Shown: in pieces, positions 31,810 to 40,147 of the stretch
How the letters are laid out: every line of letters starts with the position of its first letter
How positions within the stretch are numbered: the stretch's first letter is position 1
From: Nitrosomonas sp.
GTDB lineage: Bacteria > Pseudomonadota > Gammaproteobacteria > Burkholderiales > Nitrosomonadaceae
NCBI GenBank assembly: GCA_020446045.1
Contig: JAGRFM010000073.1
Coordinates: 1 to 40,147, forward strand
Length of the DNA: 40,147 nucleotides
Direction of reading: 5' to 3'
The notes under the pieces: model-generated
Told to the model about the DNA's origin: nothing
Seen by the model: only the letters and a program-made list of their open reading frames with translations
Database searches by the model: none
Translations under genes and position numbers: made by a program

Positions 31810-32154
31810 TTATCTGCTGACATTAAATTTCTGCTTCAGGGCATAAGCTTCCTTTTCATAGTTGAAGCCGTGTTTCTCATAGGCTTGCCGGAGAAGATTC
31901 TCTCTTCGCGCAAGGATATCGGTGTCGATTTGTTTGTAGCGCTCATACACCTCTAATTCGGGATACTCGGTGTGATCTTTGCGCGCTGCTTCGACATACT
32001 GCGTTTTATTGGCTTCAAAATCCCGGTAGGCATCCATGCGTAAACGGTTGATCGTGGCGTGAATGTCTTTCACATCCTGATCAAGCCGTTCGCGCGCAAA
32101 ACTGCGATGCTTGGTTTCCGCTAATTTTGGAGCTACTCTGTGATTATTGCGCAT
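31810..32154 (-). CDS. small charged protein downstream of the coupling protein
   Basis: Helical protein of 114 residues, rich in Glu, Lys and Arg with tyrosines (YVEAARKDHTEYPELEVYER). Not recognised. Its start overlaps the end of the coupling-protein gene by 11 bases, so it is translated with it. A role in DNA transfer is suggested by position only. Confidence 0.6.
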   Translation of the reverse strand: MRNNHRVAPKLAETKHRSFARERLDQDVKDIHATINRLRMDAYRDFEANKTQYVEAARKDHTEYPELEVYERYKQIDTDILARRENLLRQAYEKHGFNYEKEAYALKQKFNVSR

Positions 32155-34120
32155 CGTCTTTAAACAATTGGATCAACGGGCAATCCGGGCCGAAGCGTGT
32201 TTTGCGGCTGTCAAAGCCGATATAGGTGCATGTTTCCTTGACATGACTGTGCTGTGTGCCGCGATAGGTATATTCCCAGAGTACATGCGGGTTACCGTAG
32301 GATTCAATAATCCACCATAAAGCCAGTATCGGCGCGATCATCAACAGTGCGCGCACGGTATGGATCAGCGCAAACGGCAGGATACTCCAATCCCGTTTTT
32401 GCTTGATGCGGCGATACCATATAACAATGGGTTTGCGCTTTATCAATCCGAAACAGGTGGCCCACCATGCACGGGATGGATAATCCAGTTTGATGCGGGT
32501 TTTGCTGATAAAAGGTTTGTTGCCGTAGAGTGTATTGGGTTTCGCCCATTTGTTCCATGGCTTGACCGCGTCATAGCCGACTGTCTCCGCCAATATCGGA
32601 TATTTGCCGCGCAATTGAATGATGGTATAGGGCGTGCGCATAATCTCGTCCGCGGTCATCAATGAGCGCGGTATTTCACCCAGATTATCCCGCACCAGAT
32701 CACGGTAATCGTGGCCAGTATGGTAATGTTCAGTGATTTGCGTTGCACTGCCGAGACTCTTAGAAAGCATTGATGCTACATTGTAGGATTGCACCTTCAT
32801 CCAGATTTTGCACTCGCATTGATCGAGTAAAATTTCCAAATCCTGTTTGGAATAGGTTTTCTCGAATGCAGAAAACGATTGCAGCACCACGATTGCGCGG
32901 CAGTGATAACCAGCGAGCAAAGTGAGTTTCTCAACCAGTCCGCTGACTCTGAAGTTTGATGCTTCATCGAGCATCAGAATCACATCCTTGTTGCTTTTGA
33001 CGCTGAGCAATTCATCAAGCGCGCACCAATGCAGCAATCCCAGCCATGGCGCAAAAACATGCATGCGTGTGGGATCGACGATCTCAAATATCTTGCAGTC
33101 TTTTTCCTTCAGATCACGAAAGTAAAAATCACACGCACTGGTGGTCTCGGCCAGATGTCCGCTGTCCGAATAAATATCGAGCACCTGCACGGCCCCTTCA
33201 CAGAAGGACTCCCAGTGATGGGAATCTTTGGATTCCAGCGTGCGCAACAAATCCTTGGCCATGCGTGCCAGGTCACCGCTCAACACATCCCAGCATTGTG
33301 CAATCTGCAAGGCTTCTTGCATGGCCATGCTATCTTGTATCAGTGCAACCACTTTGCTTAAAGTTGCACCGTGCTCATGGATGATGACCACATACACGAC
33401 AGCAAAGGTCATGGCTTTACGCGAACCGTTACGAAAGAACGTGTTCTCACTGGCTCCCGTCGGTTCGGGCAGAATTTGTAAGACCATCATCCGTGTTTTG
33501 ACAATCACATCTTTGTGCATGCCACTTAACCACGGCTCGATAATTCGGCTGAGCGGATTGTAGCGGGCGGGTATGCCGTAATCAGCATTCTTCAGTCCTG
33601 CCGGATCAAGGCGTATGAGTGTGTTTTTATGAATGCGCTTGCAGGGCGCTGCGGTGACATCCCACAGCTCCCCTTTGATATCGGCAATCAGCATCGATCC
33701 GCGATGGTGCAAAATATTGGGCATGACAAGGTTTCGGGATTTACCGCTGCGCGTCGGGGCATAGACCATCCAGTGACCTTCGCCGTGCTGGAAAATGGGT
33801 TTGCCGTCATAGGCGGATGCGCCAAGAAACAAACCGTCTGCCTCATGCATGCCGCCAGCGGAAATTTCTTTTTTATCCGCCCATCGCGCTGTCCCGTGCC
33901 GGTCACTGGCTTGTCGTGCACGGCGGCGTTTGAACCAGTTATAGATGGGATTGGGCAGTTCACGCACGACTTTCCAGCCATTCAAAGCGGCAATCACATA
34001 CAGCAATCCTTGCAGGAATGCCATTTCATCGCTGTTCGGTTCTATCAGCGTAGCGACGTAATAAAACAGCGCGGCAAAAACGATGCGCGCCGGTATGGAT
34101 GTGGGTTGTTGTTGTGCCAT
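32144..34120 (-). CDS. traG: VirD4/TraG type IV coupling protein
   Basis: Inner-membrane ATPase of 658 residues that brings the relaxase-DNA complex to a type IV secretion channel. Two N-terminal hydrophobic segments (about 10-27 and 34-50) precede a TraG motor. Walker A is APTRSGKS (121-128), followed by SMLIADIKGELWD and Walker B VILMLDEASNF. IVVLQSFSAFEK and a C-terminal QLRGKYPI complete the usual order. A further C-terminal hydrophobic stretch (ALLMIAPILALWWIIESY) is unusual for the family. No virB-type pore genes are visible nearby. Confidence 0.9.
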   Translation of the reverse strand: MAQQQPTSIPARIVFAALFYYVATLIEPNSDEMAFLQGLLYVIAALNGWKVVRELPNPIYNWFKRRRARQASDRHGTARWADKKEISAGGMHEADGLFLGASAYDGKPIFQHGEGHWMVYAPTRSGKSRNLVMPNILHHRGSMLIADIKGELWDVTAAPCKRIHKNTLIRLDPAGLKNADYGIPARYNPLSRIIEPWLSGMHKDVIVKTRMMVLQILPEPTGASENTFFRNGSRKAMTFAVVYVVIIHEHGATLSKVVALIQDSMAMQEALQIAQCWDVLSGDLARMAKDLLRTLESKDSHHWESFCEGAVQVLDIYSDSGHLAETTSACDFYFRDLKEKDCKIFEIVDPTRMHVFAPWLGLLHWCALDELLSVKSNKDVILMLDEASNFRVSGLVEKLTLLAGYHCRAIVVLQSFSAFEKTYSKQDLEILLDQCECKIWMKVQSYNVASMLSKSLGSATQITEHYHTGHDYRDLVRDNLGEIPRSLMTADEIMRTPYTIIQLRGKYPILAETVGYDAVKPWNKWAKPNTLYGNKPFISKTRIKLDYPSRAWWATCFGLIKRKPIVIWYRRIKQKRDWSILPFALIHTVRALLMIAPILALWWIIESYGNPHVLWEYTYRGTQHSHVKETCTYIGFDSRKTRFGPDCPLIQLFKDDAQ

Positions 34121-34153
34121 AAGAGTAATGAGGAAAAATAAACGGACAATAAA

Positions 34154-34183
34154 AAAGCCTGCCGTGATGATATGGCAGGCTTT
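34154..34183 (-). terminator. minus-strand terminator between the VWA-like gene and traG
   Basis: AAAGCCTGCC (34154-34163), a 10-base loop and GGCAGGCTTT (34174-34183); on the minus strand six T follow. It ends transcription of the secreted-protein gene and separates it from traG. Confidence 0.8.
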
Positions 34184-34214
34184 ATCAAGAATCGGGCGCT
34201 TGGAATATGTATTG

Positions 34215-35507
34215 TTACAAGCCGACGATCTCTTTCGGCTGGATGATCAGCCATGCTTTATTGGCGGCCCGGTTTGTTTCCAGCGTTTTATTTTTACCGC
34301 CACCGCCGTTTCCTTTGGTGCCGGAAAATGTGAACGGCATGCCGTAGGTCTGATCGCTGATGGCGAGGCGAATTTCTCCGGTCACGCCATTGGCAGATTG
34401 GCCGCCGTACCAGTTCACAGCGATCAATATATCGCGCAGATCGACAGCAGAGGTTAATGTCACCGTTTCATAGCCGCCATCGGTTTGCGGGGAACGGGTA
34501 AAGTCTTTGTGGTAATAACCGACTGGGGTTTGACGGTGCCCGAAATAAAGCACTTCCGCGCCGTGATGTGGACGCACATGCAAATCCAGATCGCAATCCT
34601 CACAATTCCAGCTAATGCCGATTTCTACGTCATGCGCCTGACGCATCACGCGGGGCAGTGGCGGCGTATCGGACAAATCGCGCTCATAGATGGATACGTG
34701 CTGTGTGTCCTCGACTTGCGCGACGAGCTGGATGGTTTCCAGCTTTGTGGTGCTATGCAGCTCATAGCTGTGCGGCGGCGCTTTTGCACCGGTAGCCGCA
34801 CGTCTCCATACGGTTGATTGATCGCCCGTGAATGTGGCCAGTTGCGAACCGTAGCCTTCCATCAGCAACGTCCAGACCCGTGTGACATTCACCCGGTAGC
34901 CGTCACTGGTGATCCAGCGTTCATCCGGGTACGCCCAGTGAATGCGTGTGTTGGACAGCAAACCTTTGCGCCCTTGCAAGGAAAATGGCGAGCTTTGCGG
35001 CGGTGCGTTGAAGTGACCATCCCCCGGATACTGGTTATTGATCATGCCCCAGTCAGGATTATGTGCATCGACATAAATCGGGCTGCCGAGAATGATGATA
35101 TCGGTATCCTCAAACGGGCCGTAATTGTTACCAAGAAATTGAAGCAATTGCGGCACCTGCATGACACCGGTTACACCATGCTCAGCCACTTCTACAGGCT
35201 TGCCTGCAAACTGGCGCAAAGCGAGAATGGCCTTTTGATTGAGCTGCATTTTAGCCTTGGGATGATCGTAGGCTTTGTTATCCTTCACCGCAAATTGCGC
35301 GATGGTTTTAAGATGCAGGCCGTCTACGATCAGGGCCGATTCACCGGGTTTGACCTGTTCCAGCAAAAACCGTAATGTCGCCGTACTTTGATGATGCAGC
35401 GCTTCAGCACCCTGCATCGGCGAGAGCGCGATCACGTAATTTTTAGTATGCGCCGCGCTGCTCCAGAGCAACACGGCACACACGCCAATCATGATAAGAT
35501 TTTTCAT
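34215..35507 (-). CDS. exported VWA-like / DUF2135-like protein
   Basis: Protein of 430 residues with a signal peptide (MIGVCAVLLWSSAAHT). The N-terminal 220 residues read as a von Willebrand A-like fold: YVIALSPMQGAEA, then LRFLLEQVKPGESALIVDG, DTDIIILGSPIYVD and RIHWAYPDERW. The C-terminal part contains ISWNCEDCDLDLHVRPH followed by EVLYFGHRQ, close to the DLDLHV pattern of DUF2135/YfaP-like modules. A C-terminal extension with Gly-rich linker follows. Role unknown; periplasmic or surface location is likely. AGGAGG stands 7 bases before the ATG. It sits between a coiled-coil membrane protein and traG, each separated by a terminator. Confidence 0.7.
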   Translation of the reverse strand: MKNLIMIGVCAVLLWSSAAHTKNYVIALSPMQGAEALHHQSTATLRFLLEQVKPGESALIVDGLHLKTIAQFAVKDNKAYDHPKAKMQLNQKAILALRQFAGKPVEVAEHGVTGVMQVPQLLQFLGNNYGPFEDTDIIILGSPIYVDAHNPDWGMINNQYPGDGHFNAPPQSSPFSLQGRKGLLSNTRIHWAYPDERWITSDGYRVNVTRVWTLLMEGYGSQLATFTGDQSTVWRRAATGAKAPPHSYELHSTTKLETIQLVAQVEDTQHVSIYERDLSDTPPLPRVMRQAHDVEIGISWNCEDCDLDLHVRPHHGAEVLYFGHRQTPVGYYHKDFTRSPQTDGGYETVTLTSAVDLRDILIAVNWYGGQSANGVTGEIRLAISDQTYGMPFTFSGTKGNGGGGKNKTLETNRAANKAWLIIQPKEIVGL

Positions 35508-35529
35508 GTTTAAACCTCCTGAAATGATG

Positions 35530-35558
35530 AAAAAGAGCGCCTTCTTTTGAAGAAGGCG
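35530..35558 (-). terminator. minus-strand terminator after the membrane protein
   Basis: CGCCTTCTT (35538-35546), loop TTG, AAGAAGGCG (35550-35558); on the minus strand CTCTTTTTC follows. It closes the gene at 35577-36560. Confidence 0.78.
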
Positions 35559-35576
35559 AGATCATTCTAGGATGGC

Positions 35577-36560
35577 TTAATCGCAAAGCCGGGCGCATAT
35601 GCGTGCATAATTGATCATTTGCTCACTGACAAACAATCCCTTGGCGTGTTCCAAAAGCTCAGAACGCGCTTTCTTGTGGTGAATATTTGCTGCAATTGGC
35701 GCATAGTCTTTCTTCATTTGATTAAGCAATGCAACGGCATCGGTATAATCGGGGCTTTCCACCAAACGTGTCGGTGAATGTTTGGCAAACAGATCAGCAC
35801 CCGATGTGAATAACGCCGCACCCACCATCAGTTCAGCCAAAAGCTGCACCATCGTGAAGGCTTGTCCCAGATGATCTTCACCGGCAGGTTTTAAAAGTTT
35901 GTCAAAATCAAGACTGTCATCGCCCGGCGAGCCGAATACCAGCGCAAACAAGACCACCCATACCAGTAGTAAGATCGCCGATAAAGCAAAGATGGTGATG
36001 GTATAAATCCGTTTGCTGCGATCCGATTGCAAATGCCGCTTAAAGAATTCCAGCGCAAACGCACCGAGCGGCAACAGCCCTGAAAGCATCCACGCCAGCC
36101 GTGGTTCGTCCAGAAAGACCGGATTGCCTGATGACATGATGATGGAAAACACGTTCGATGCACCCATGCCAAGAACAAACACGGCGGCGATCAGACAGAT
36201 GATACCGAGCAAAATATCCAACCATGTGCGAAAGTTACGGTCTTGTTTGTCCGGAAATTCCCGCTTGAGCTTGTCCTGCACGCGGATCATGCGGTCGGTT
36301 TTTGCAATCAGTTGTTCCTGTGCGGCAATGGCTTTGACAAGCTGCTTGCTGCGCTGCTCCGCTTCGGCAATCTCCGATTTGAGGCGGCTCATTTCTTCAC
36401 CATAGGTGACGCGGTACAACGTCTCGCAATAATTACGCGCCTCCTGTTCCGCTTTCTTCTGATCCGGTAATACTGCGAGTTTGCGGAAAAACTCCGTCGT
36501 ATCCGGTAGCGCTTTTAACAGGTCGCGCACCACATGCGCGTTTGTTGTTGTTTTCGCCAT
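35577..36560 (-). CDS. coiled-coil membrane protein, unknown
   Basis: Protein of 327 residues. A cytosolic N-terminal coiled coil (about 40-105, EEMSRLKSEIAEAEQRSKQL) is followed by four hydrophobic segments: LDILLGIICLIAAVFVLGMG, LAWMLSGLLPLGAFALEFF, TITIFALSAILLLVWVVLFA and FTMVQLLAELMVGAALF. A charged tail follows. Not recognised. The ATG at 36560 has GGAGG 8 bases upstream; a slightly longer frame to 36575 is less likely. By position it may belong with the VWA-like protein and the coupling protein as part of the transfer or surface apparatus. Confidence 0.65.
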   Translation of the reverse strand: MAKTTTNAHVVRDLLKALPDTTEFFRKLAVLPDQKKAEQEARNYCETLYRVTYGEEMSRLKSEIAEAEQRSKQLVKAIAAQEQLIAKTDRMIRVQDKLKREFPDKQDRNFRTWLDILLGIICLIAAVFVLGMGASNVFSIIMSSGNPVFLDEPRLAWMLSGLLPLGAFALEFFKRHLQSDRSKRIYTITIFALSAILLLVWVVLFALVFGSPGDDSLDFDKLLKPAGEDHLGQAFTMVQLLAELMVGAALFTSGADLFAKHSPTRLVESPDYTDAVALLNQMKKDYAPIAANIHHKKARSELLEHAKGLFVSEQMINYARICARLCD

Positions 36561-36810
36561 AATAAAGTCCTCCAAAAGTTATGAAGGGCCTCACCGTAGA
36601 CGAACTCTCACACAACGCCGGGCGGGTTGGAAAAATTCAGGTTTTAGTAATCGTTCTGTAAGAATGGAAAGGCAAGATTTGCTTTTATGAAAAAACGATG
36701 ACTGGATTGCTTTATGAAAAGACATTACACTTAACCCAATAAAATCCCGCAAAATAACATCTACAAGCTTAGTTGCTTGCAGACTATTCAAATCAAAACT
36801 TAAAGTTTCT

Positions 36811-39800
36811 ATGAAAAATAATAAGTTTTTCTGGTCACTCATGGTGACTGTTTTTTTGTTTCTGCCCTTAGAAAATGTTCAGGCGGAATGTGTTATCCAA
36901 AGTGGAGACAATCAAGTTGCGCTTGTCGATTACAGGTGGCCGAATTCATATAAATTTGGCGCTTTTGTTAATTCATTTTCCAAATCATCGATAACAGATT
37001 GTGATCACTATCTGACACAGGTTGACAAGACAGCATTAAACCCAGCCGGAGGCAATCTGATGTCGGGCAAAGTATTTGAAACCGGCAAAACATTTTCTGA
37101 GTCTTGGCTGGACGTTTACTACGCTCCTTCAGAAATCCATGTCCAAGCCAAGACAGAAGCAATTGCTTCAATCAGTGATTTTTCAGTTTACGCCTCTGCT
37201 TATCTCATTCCTGATGATCCACATTACGATAGCAAAAATTTTGCTCAGGTTGTTGATCTGATATTGGTTCAGAAGCCAAGCGCTGAGCCACAAGAGGAAA
37301 CCCTGATACCGTTTGAATATTGTAGTGAACTCACGTCTGAGATTGATGGTGGTGGTGTTATTGGAAGAAACGAGTCTTTTCTCAGCTATGGTGACTTCGG
37401 CTATTTAAGTGAAAATGAAAACTACGAAGACTACCGTATAGAAGGAATGTTTTTTGATGCTGGTGTTAATGCGCGCACTATTGCACACACTGGAATAGGT
37501 AAAGTCTGCAACACCGGCCATATTAAAATGTTCGGTCGATATCACTACTTTACGATCGGCTTAAAAACATTCACAGAAGGGAATCTGGGCACTCAGTCAC
37601 AAATTCTGGGTGGGGTAAATTTTGATTTACCGATAAGAAATGGACAAATTGAGGCCAGCTTTAGCTGGGACTTGCCAGAGGGTGTTAAATGCCATAGCGA
37701 GTCCGGTGTTTTTCCCGGATGCTTCGCCCCAAAGCCGCAAAAAACACCCAATGGCTGTGAGGCATCGATCGGCAATCCGATTAATTTTTCGCTCGGCTTT
37801 AAACATCAGACGGAAACCGACTATGCAAACGGTGTCTTGTCATTCAAGCGGTACTATCGCAGTGACGCGGATTGGTATGCGCATAGTGTCGGACAACGCT
37901 GGCGGCATATTTACGACCGTTTTATTGTCGTCACTGGTAATAGAGCCACTGTCACCAATGAAGCCGGTTTGGTTCATACCTTTGAAGATGACGGCAGTGG
38001 AAACTGGTCGCCGATTGCAGATGATCATGATCTGACTGCAACGCTTGAGTCTATTCCCGCCGGCTATTTATACACCACACCAAGCGATACGCGGGAATAT
38101 TACAATACAAACGGCAGATTAACCCGAGTTGAATTCCGGGGCGGTGAATCCCTGAACCTGACTTATGATGCGCTCAACAGGCTGGCGAGCGTGAGCGATG
38201 AAAGTGGGCGTTCACTTGGTTTCAGTTATAACGGTTCCGACAAACCCATCATAAGCATGTCAACGCCGGACGGCGTGTATTCCTACGGCTACGGCCTGAA
38301 CAACAATCTCACCACTGTTACAAAGCCGGATACCAAAACCCGGACATATCACTATGAAGATACGAATTTTATCAATGCACTGACCGGCATTACTGATGAA
38401 AACGGTGTGCGTTACGCGACATATGGTTACGACGATCAGGGGCGTGCCATATCGTCCGAACATGCGGGCGGGGTTAATAACCACACCATTGCCTATAACG
38501 CAGACGACAGCGTTACCACCACCAACCCGCTTGGCAAACAGACAACGTATCATTTTGAAACCATTCTTGGCGTTCGCAAGGTTGTCAATGTTGAAGGTCA
38601 TCAATCCGCCCATTGTGCGGCAGCAAATAAAACCAATATTTATGATGAGCGCGGCTTTCTCAAAAGTAAAACGGACTGGATTGGCAATGTAACCACCTAT
38701 GAGCGCGATGCTCGTGGGCTTGTCACGTCAATGACCGAAGCGGCGGGATCAGGTGCGCAACGTTCCACGACCTACACGTACGACTCAGTCTACCGCCTGC
38801 CGGAAACGATTACAGAAACAGGCAAGATAACAACCTATCAATATGATGCCGAAGGCCGCACGGTTTCTGAATCCGTTGCCGACACCAATAGCGGAGAAAT
38901 CCGCACGACCACCTATACGTATCATCCAAATACCATCGATAGCTTTGGCAATGCCGTTCTTGGCCGTCTGGCAAGCATTGACGGGCCGCGCACCGATGTA
39001 ACCGATATCACAAACTTTGAATATGATCCTGAGCATAATCTGACCAAAATAACCAATGCGCTCGGCCATGAAACAGAAATGCTTCAATTCGATGCGTCCG
39101 GTCGTCCCACACTCATCGAAGACAGCAACGGTATCAGGACAAGGATGGTCTACGATCCTCAGGGTCGATTGCTGCGCGTCGCCCAAGGGACAAACACGTC
39201 AATCAAGGCTGTCACACGCCATGTCTATGACGATAAGGGGCAACTGGTTAAAACCATTGCGCCTAACGGTACATTCCTGCGCTATGCCTATGATGATGCC
39301 GGGCGTTTGATCAGGATCATCAATAGCGACAGCAAGATACTCTACACGCTGGATAATGCAGGCAACCGCATTCGGGAAGTCTATAAAGACAGTGCCGGGG
39401 TTGTGCGCTACAAACACAGGCAAGTCTTTGACGAATTATCGCGTGTGATCAGAGACATTGACGATAACGGTGATAAAACACGCTACGCCTATAACGTCAA
39501 CGGCAATCTGACAAAAATCATCGACGGTAACGCAAACAAAACCAGATTTGTTTACGATGCGCTTGATCGGCAAACCCGCACCGTTGATGCGCTGGACAGG
39601 CGCACCGCTCAAACCTTCAATGAGCTTGACCAGCTTACCCGCGTGAAAGACCCGCGCGACAATGCGACACGGTATGTCTATAACGCCTTCGGTGACGTGA
39701 TCAGGGAAATCAGTCCCGATACCGGAAAAACCGTCAATAAAGTTGACGCGGCTGGCAATGTCGTGAGGCGTAAAGACGCACGGGACGTGATTACCCGCTA

Positions 39801-40011
39801 CAAATATGATGCCTTAAACCGTCTGACCAACATTGTTTATCCGTCCGATCCCTCATTGAATGTGGTGTTGGTTTACGATAGTGGATCGGGCTGCGGGTAT
39901 TCCATAGGTCGTTTATGCGAAATCAGGGACGCCAGCGGGACAACCCAATATAGTTACGACGCGCTTGGCCGTCTAACACAGGTGATCGAAACGCAGGGCA
40001 ATCGGGCTTAA
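36811..40011 (+). CDS. RHS/YD-repeat protein, truncated at its 3' end
   Basis: Exported protein of 1066 residues as it stands. It has a signal peptide (FFWSLMVTVFLFLPLENVQA), a 290-residue N-terminal domain I do not recognise, and a DUF6531-like entry (CEASIGNPINFSLGFKHQ...YYRS). At least 15 YD/RHS repeats follow, with the pattern YDxxGRLxxV. RHS proteins form a shell that encloses a C-terminal toxin. Here the frame stops at ETQGNRA within a repeat, without the conserved core end or any toxin domain. The stop codon lies inside an 18-bp inverted repeat (39994-40011 with 40130-40147), so the 3' part was probably displaced. The 250-base gap before the gene holds nothing I can name. Confidence 0.85.
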   Translation: MKNNKFFWSLMVTVFLFLPLENVQAECVIQSGDNQVALVDYRWPNSYKFGAFVNSFSKSSITDCDHYLTQVDKTALNPAGGNLMSGKVFETGKTFSESWLDVYYAPSEIHVQAKTEAIASISDFSVYASAYLIPDDPHYDSKNFAQVVDLILVQKPSAEPQEETLIPFEYCSELTSEIDGGGVIGRNESFLSYGDFGYLSENENYEDYRIEGMFFDAGVNARTIAHTGIGKVCNTGHIKMFGRYHYFTIGLKTFTEGNLGTQSQILGGVNFDLPIRNGQIEASFSWDLPEGVKCHSESGVFPGCFAPKPQKTPNGCEASIGNPINFSLGFKHQTETDYANGVLSFKRYYRSDADWYAHSVGQRWRHIYDRFIVVTGNRATVTNEAGLVHTFEDDGSGNWSPIADDHDLTATLESIPAGYLYTTPSDTREYYNTNGRLTRVEFRGGESLNLTYDALNRLASVSDESGRSLGFSYNGSDKPIISMSTPDGVYSYGYGLNNNLTTVTKPDTKTRTYHYEDTNFINALTGITDENGVRYATYGYDDQGRAISSEHAGGVNNHTIAYNADDSVTTTNPLGKQTTYHFETILGVRKVVNVEGHQSAHCAAANKTNIYDERGFLKSKTDWIGNVTTYERDARGLVTSMTEAAGSGAQRSTTYTYDSVYRLPETITETGKITTYQYDAEGRTVSESVADTNSGEIRTTTYTYHPNTIDSFGNAVLGRLASIDGPRTDVTDITNFEYDPEHNLTKITNALGHETEMLQFDASGRPTLIEDSNGIRTRMVYDPQGRLLRVAQGTNTSIKAVTRHVYDDKGQLVKTIAPNGTFLRYAYDDAGRLIRIINSDSKILYTLDNAGNRIREVYKDSAGVVRYKHRQVFDELSRVIRDIDDNGDKTRYAYNVNGNLTKIIDGNANKTRFVYDALDRQTRTVDALDRRTAQTFNELDQLTRVKDPRDNATRYVYNAFGDVIREISPDTGKTVNKVDAAGNVVRRKDARDVITRYKYDALNRLTNIVYPSDPSLNVVLVYDSGSGCGYSIGRLCEIRDASGTTQYSYDALGRLTQVIETQGNRA

Positions 40012-40147
40012 ATTCTCTTGACTTTTTAATCCACATATTAATCATCAGGTTAGAGGTGCCTAAAATTTGAGACAGTCAAAACTAGGCAATTTGATCAGTT
40101 CTAACGTGTTGTTTTAATAGATTAAAAAATTAAGCCCGATTGCCCTG
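39994..40147. repeat. 18-bp inverted repeat at the right edge of the window
   Basis: CAGGGCAATCGGGCTTAA at 39994-40011 is exactly the reverse complement of the last 18 bases (40130-40147). The left arm is the 3' end of the RHS frame. The 118 bases between the arms are AT-rich and non-coding. Because the right arm reaches the last base, the true repeat may be longer: an inverted duplication of RHS sequence, a mobile-element target or an assembly fold-back. Confidence 0.75.

Noticed and set aside
36591-36842. 83-codon minus-strand frame before the RHS gene
   Set aside because: It overlaps the RHS signal-peptide codons and has no supporting features.
1-40147. CRISPR array or rRNA genes
   Set aside because: No regularly spaced repeats and no rRNA-like stretches were seen on either strand.

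Overview
This window looks like a proteobacterial chromosome segment carrying a large mobile island. The host has exosortase (PEP-CTERM) surface proteins, an apparent RpoN (sigma-54) promoter in front of one of them, a short LOV photoreceptor and a DUF4214/RTX secreted protein. That set fits beta- or gammaproteobacteria of the Nitrosomonas/methanotroph type, but I cannot name the genus from the sequence alone.

Left part, about 1-12,200, is chromosome-like. A PEP-CTERM protein (743-1591) sits behind a sigma-54 promoter and two copies of a 20-bp upstream motif. It is followed by an SRPBCC protein, a short LOV protein, a DUF4139 protein, and the convergent ABC-F ATPase YheS. Between yheS and a divergent tetR-hydrolase pair lies an AT-rich stretch with four DnaA-box-like sites. 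A 937-residue DUF4214 / serralysin-like / RTX protein (9271-12084) follows. Its zinc motif has Arg in place of the first His.

At 12,221-12,242 there is a displaced tRNA 3' end on the minus strand, with the matching minus-strand terminator just beyond it (12,179-12,200). This is the signature of an att site. To its right, on the minus strand, run HigB/HigA toxin-antitoxin genes (one intact pair and one pair whose toxin is dead), a tyrosine integrase, an excisionase, a small unknown gene with a perfect 20-bp palindrome in front, and a P2 gpA-like rolling-circle replication endonuclease with an internal hairpin that could be its nicking origin.

From 18,050 rightward the island has a mobilization locus: a candidate IncP-type oriT, mobC, a MobA/VirD2-like relaxase and a gene fusing a membrane segment to a shortened ParD. 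Next come parDE flanked by imperfect direct repeats, an unknown Cys/His-rich protein, the antirestriction gene ardA, and a two-gene SIR2-HerA defence cassette (23,295-26,827). A serine recombinase follows, with two inverted 19-bp sites between it and a second PEP-CTERM gene that overlaps a small Rap1a/Tai-like secreted protein. The right third carries hypothetical genes, a VirD4/TraG coupling protein, a secreted VWA-like/DUF2135-like protein, a coiled-coil membrane protein and a long RHS-repeat protein. The RHS gene stops inside an 18-bp inverted repeat whose other arm is exactly the last 18 bases of the window.

Taken together, 12.2 kb to the right edge reads as an integrative mobilizable element. 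It has its own integrase/excisionase, rolling-circle replicase, oriT, relaxase and coupling protein, but no mating-pore (VirB/Tra) genes in view. Its cargo is defence (SIR2-HerA, ArdA), toxin-antitoxin modules and surface proteins. I see no second tRNA copy in the window, so the right end of the island is probably outside it.
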